Shown here: piece by piece, positions 61,446-64,000 of the stretch | How positions within the stretch are numbered: position 1 is the first letter of the stretch | Layout: every line of letters starts with the position of its first letter | Origin: an uncultured Polaribacter sp. | Lineage (GTDB): Bacteria; Bacteroidota; Bacteroidia; Flavobacteriales; Flavobacteriaceae | DNA: 64,000 nucleotides | Direction: 5' to 3' | Assembly: GCF_947497125.1 (NCBI RefSeq) | Contig: NZ_CANMFI010000004.1 | Location: 124,001-188,000 of the forward strand | Notes under the pieces: model-generated | What the model was told of the DNA's origin: nothing | Seen by the model: only the letters and a program-made list of their open reading frames with translations | The model's database searches: none | Program-made: the position numbers and the translations under genes

Positions 61446-61483
61446 TTTTATTATTTTAAAATTGATTAATATTTTTTCTAATA

Positions 61484-61491
61484 CAAATATA
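61484..61491 (-). promoter_or_regulatory. -7 element of the peroxiredoxin gene
   Basis: TATATTTG on the minus strand (TAnnTTTG). No -33 TTTG seen. Confidence 0.45.
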
Positions 61492-61516
61492 ATTTTGTTC
61501 TTAAGTTTAAATGAAA

Positions 61517-61553
61517 AAAGTTGATGTAAACTTTTTATATTTACATCAACTTT
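61517..61553 (-). terminator. Terminator of the MscS-NtrC operon
   Basis: AAAGTTGATGTAAA (61517-61530), nine-base loop, TTTACATCAACTTT (61540-61553): 14-bp perfect stem. On the minus strand it continues into T. It lies 34 bp after the NtrC-type stop. Confidence 0.9.
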
Positions 61554-61587
61554 ATTTATAGTTAAGCTAAATTAAAATAGATTTATA

Positions 61588-62751
61588 CTATTTACTTACA
61601 AATAACTTTACATCTTTTTCAGAAACTTGATTTTCACCTAATATAATTAAACGTTCAATTACATTTCTTAATTCTCTAATATTACCGGTCCAATCGTATG
61701 CTTTTAATAAGGTAATCGCTTGTTCAGAAAACGTTTTATCTGCAACACCTTGCTCTTTTGTAATTTTACTTGCAAAATGTTCTATTAACAAAGGTATGTC
61801 TTCTCTTCGATCATTTAATGCAGGAACTTTTATTAAGATTACAGCCAATCTATGGTATAAATCTTCTCGAAACCTTCCTTCTTTAATTTCTAATTGAAGA
61901 TCTTTATTGGTAGCTGCAACAACTCTTACATTTACCTTTATATCTTTATCAGAACCTACTCTAGATATTTTGCTTTCTTGCAACGCTCGTAAAACTTTTG
62001 CTTGAGCAGAAAGACTCATGTCCCCTATTTCATCTAAAAAAATAGTTCCTCCGTTTGCAGCTTCAAACTTACCAGCTCTATCTTTATTTGCACCTGTAAA
62101 AGAACCTTTTACATGACCAAAAAGTTCGCTTTCTATTAATTCTGATGGGATTGCTGCACAATTTACCTCTATCATTGGTGCTTTAGAGCGCTCAGATTTT
62201 TCATGCAACCAATGTGCAACCAACTCTTTACCACTACCGTTAGGCCCAGTAATTAAAACCCTTGCATCTGTAGCGGCAACTTTTTCTATAATTTGTTTGA
62301 TGTAAGAAATAGCATCACTATCACCAATCATTTCGTAATTTTTACTTACTTTTTTCTTCAAGCGCTTATTCTCTACCAATAGCGTTTTTGTATCCAAAGC
62401 ATTTCTAACAGTATTTAAAAGTCGGTTTAAATCTGGTGGTTTAGAAATATAATCAAAAGCACCTAAACGCATAGTATTAACAGCAGTATCAAGATCTCCA
62501 TGACCAGAAATCATTACAAAAGGAATCTCGGGCTTTATCTTTTTTGCTTTTTCTAAGACCTCAACACCATCCATTTTAGGCATTTTTATATCACAAAGTA
62601 CTAAATCATAATCGTTGTTTTTTATCATTTCGATGCCCAACAAACCGTCTTCTGCTTCTTCAACTTTATACGTTTCATTTTCTTCAGAAATAATTTTAAT
62701 TAAAACCCTTCTTATCGCTGCTTCGTCTTCTATGATTAATATTTTAGACAT
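61588..62751 (-). CDS. NtrC-family response regulator without DNA-binding domain
   Basis: 387 aa: receiver domain 1-120 with phospho-acceptor D54 and K104, then the sigma-54 AAA+ domain: Walker A GPNGSGKE (169-176), loop GSFTGA (216-221, usually GAFTGA) and Walker B GGTIFLDE (234-241). It ends at VSEKDVKLFVSK, about where a Fis-type HTH would begin, so none is present. Activator of sigma-54 RNA polymerase acting from solution, as proposed for FlgR-like proteins. No histidine kinase is adjacent. Next to the MscS gene (2-bp gap). Confidence 0.93.
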   Translation of the reverse strand: MSKILIIEDEAAIRRVLIKIISEENETYKVEEAEDGLLGIEMIKNNDYDLVLCDIKMPKMDGVEVLEKAKKIKPEIPFVMISGHGDLDTAVNTMRLGAFDYISKPPDLNRLLNTVRNALDTKTLLVENKRLKKKVSKNYEMIGDSDAISYIKQIIEKVAATDARVLITGPNGSGKELVAHWLHEKSERSKAPMIEVNCAAIPSELIESELFGHVKGSFTGANKDRAGKFEAANGGTIFLDEIGDMSLSAQAKVLRALQESKISRVGSDKDIKVNVRVVAATNKDLQLEIKEGRFREDLYHRLAVILIKVPALNDRREDIPLLIEHFASKITKEQGVADKTFSEQAITLLKAYDWTGNIRELRNVIERLIILGENQVSEKDVKLFVSK

Positions 62752-62753
62752 CT

Positions 62754-63584
62754 TTATTTATTTTTATCAATGATATGAATATCTCTTTGAGGGAAAGGAA
62801 TGCTAACTTTATACTCTCTGAATAACTCATCTATTCGAAAACGAATATCACTCTGAGTAAAACGTACTTCAAAACTATTATTGATGGTAAATACTAATTT
62901 AAAATTTAAAGAACTATCACCAAAATCGGTAAACAATACATTTGGCGGCTGCTCTTCTGACACCTTTGGATGTTCTGTAGCTGCTTGCAATAAAAGTTTT
63001 TTTACCAATTGAACATCACTACCATAAGCAACACCAACGGTAACATTTTCGCGAGTATCAATTCCGTTTTCTGTCCAATTATACAAACTATTGGTTAAGT
63101 ACAAATGATTGGGTATTACCAATACTTTATTATCTACTGTTACTGCTCTGGTAGTTCTTAATTTTATTTCTACTACTCTACCCACTTTACCTTCTAACTC
63201 AATAATATCGCCTACATGTACAGATTGATCTACTAATATAAACATGCCCGATATAATATCTTGAAATAAAGTTTGCAAAGCCAAACCAACACCAATTAAC
63301 AGTGCTGCAGAAGCTGCAAAAATTGCAGTTACATTTACACCTGCAGAGCTTAAGGTTGATAAAAATATAATTAAATACACCAACCATTTAAAATAACTAA
63401 AAACCGATACAAACTTTGCTTTATCTCCTTCAGGTAATTTTCGAGTTACTAATTTTCGGGTTACTTTTAAAGCTATAGAGGTTGCAAAAAGTGCAATTAT
63501 TACTACTATAATTGTTTTAACTTCTATATTTACTTGATCACTAAAAACAAATTTGTAATTTAAAAAATTCTTTATTTCTTCCAT
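62754..63584 (-). CDS. MscS-type mechanosensitive channel
   Basis: 276 aa, three TM helices (about 20-42, 62-82, 87-115) then the MscS beta domain. The pore-lining TM3 reads FAASAALLIGVGLALQTLFQ, followed by VGDIIELEGKVGRVVEIKLR and VIPNHLYLTNSLYNW. Opens under membrane tension to release solutes on hypo-osmotic shock. Upstream of, and 2 bp from, the NtrC-type gene; 11 bp after the ABC-2 permease, so all three are co-transcribed. Confidence 0.95.
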   Translation of the reverse strand: MEEIKNFLNYKFVFSDQVNIEVKTIIVVIIALFATSIALKVTRKLVTRKLPEGDKAKFVSVFSYFKWLVYLIIFLSTLSSAGVNVTAIFAASAALLIGVGLALQTLFQDIISGMFILVDQSVHVGDIIELEGKVGRVVEIKLRTTRAVTVDNKVLVIPNHLYLTNSLYNWTENGIDTRENVTVGVAYGSDVQLVKKLLLQAATEHPKVSEEQPPNVLFTDFGDSSLNFKLVFTINNSFEVRFTQSDIRFRIDELFREYKVSIPFPQRDIHIIDKNK

Positions 63585-63595
63585 CTTATTGTTTA

Positions 63596-64000
63596 TTATC
63601 CTTTAAATTTTAACCATTTCCATAAATCTTTGTAAGTCGGTTTTTTACCATACATTAAGATACCAATTCTATAAATTTTGGCAGCAAACCAAACCATAAA
63701 TACAAAAGTTACCAATAACAATGCCATAGAAATAACTAATTCATACCAAGAGACCCCAAATGGCACTCTCATTAGCATAACTATTGGGCTTGTAAACGGA
63801 ATGTGTGAAAATAGAACAGCTATAGAACCATGCGGATCATTAATAACCGTAGCAAAACCAACATAAACTCCCAAAATTAAAGGTGCAATAATTGGAAACA
63901 TAAATTGCTGGGTATCTGTTTCATTATCTACAGCAGCTCCAATAGCTGCAAAAAGAGAACTATACAACATAAAACCTCCTAAGAAATAAAAAACAAACAG
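63596..64000 (-). CDS. ABC-2 type permease, C-terminal part (5' end beyond window)
   Basis: Last 134 codons of a membrane protein whose start lies past the right edge; the frame is open to base 64000. FVFYFLGGFMLYSSLFAAIG, IAPLILGVYVGFATVINDP and IPFTSPIVMLMRVPFGVSWY are typical of the YhaP/NatB sodium-exporter type ABC-2 permease. The ATPase partner is probably encoded just beyond. The protein ends YKDLWKWLKFKG, a cytosolic tail. Confidence 0.85.
   Translation of the reverse strand: MFVFYFLGGFMLYSSLFAAIGAAVDNETDTQQFMFPIIAPLILGVYVGFATVINDPHGSIAVLFSHIPFTSPIVMLMRVPFGVSWYELVISMALLLVTFVFMVWFAAKIYRIGILMYGKKPTYKDLWKWLKFKG

Overview
The window is AT-rich chromosomal DNA from a member of the Bacteroidota, almost certainly a marine Flavobacteriaceae of the Polaribacter/Tenacibaculum type. 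The evidence is the gene order (rsfS-ftsH-LUD, PASTA-rluD, pdhA-pdhC, peroxiredoxin-thioredoxin-DUF6952), a protein with a type IX secretion C-terminal domain, a PafA phosphatase, CtlX, a SerB-SerA fusion, and many promoters of the Bacteroidota type (TAnnTTTG at -7). The species cannot be named from sequence alone. It reads as core genome: about 62 protein genes, one tRNA, one clear pseudogene, and no prophage, integron, CRISPR array or classical transposase.

Layout. 1-5.2 kb: proteostasis and ribosome hibernation (LUD, FtsH, RsfS) divergent from birA, then SRPBCC-pyrE divergent from a Nudix hydrolase. 5.2-11 kb: a SulP transporter with an unusual loop, a Tat-exported molybdenum hydroxylase pair (IorAB type), and a lactonase wrecked by a frameshift and a nonsense codon. 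11-19.5 kb: an M14 peptidase, coaD, ddl, PASTA protein, rluD, a DUF6428 protein, a large membrane protein, yaaA and a DUF218 protein. 19.5-27.2 kb: serine deaminase, DUF2853, dnaK behind a sigma-54-like element, NDH-2 and small accessory genes.

27.2-32.7 kb: a kynurenine branch (kynureninase, kynurenine monooxygenase, 3-hydroxyanthranilate dioxygenase, ACMS decarboxylase) that converts kynurenine to aminomuconate semialdehyde. It is interrupted by a DUF6500 gene and by a GIY-YIG nuclease ORF lying exactly between inverted REP-like palindromes. 32.7-42 kb: a secreted NlpC/P60 peptidase, the SerB-SerA fusion, a UbiA-like membrane protein, glycine decarboxylase, a glutamate-synthase-like FMN protein and ribosomal protein L31. 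42-50.4 kb: surface lipoproteins, an SDR, a SprT-like protein, DUF389, CIA30, tRNA-Lys and an MlaEF-type ABC pair. 50.4-58.4 kb: PafA, a T9SS protein, CtlX, a D-Ala-D-Ala dipeptidase and pyruvate dehydrogenase E1alpha/E2. 58.4-64 kb: GNAT, a tiny basic protein, an SGNH hydrolase, the peroxiredoxin/thioredoxin cluster, an NtrC-type regulator lacking its DNA-binding domain, an MscS channel and part of an ABC-2 permease.

The most interesting non-genic signals are two dispersed repeat families. One is the REP-like palindrome (core CTCGACTGCGCTCGAG), which brackets the GIY-YIG gene and occurs elsewhere as singles and an inverted doublet. The other is a roughly 75-105 nt two-box structured element present four times. 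Neither is explained by the genes.
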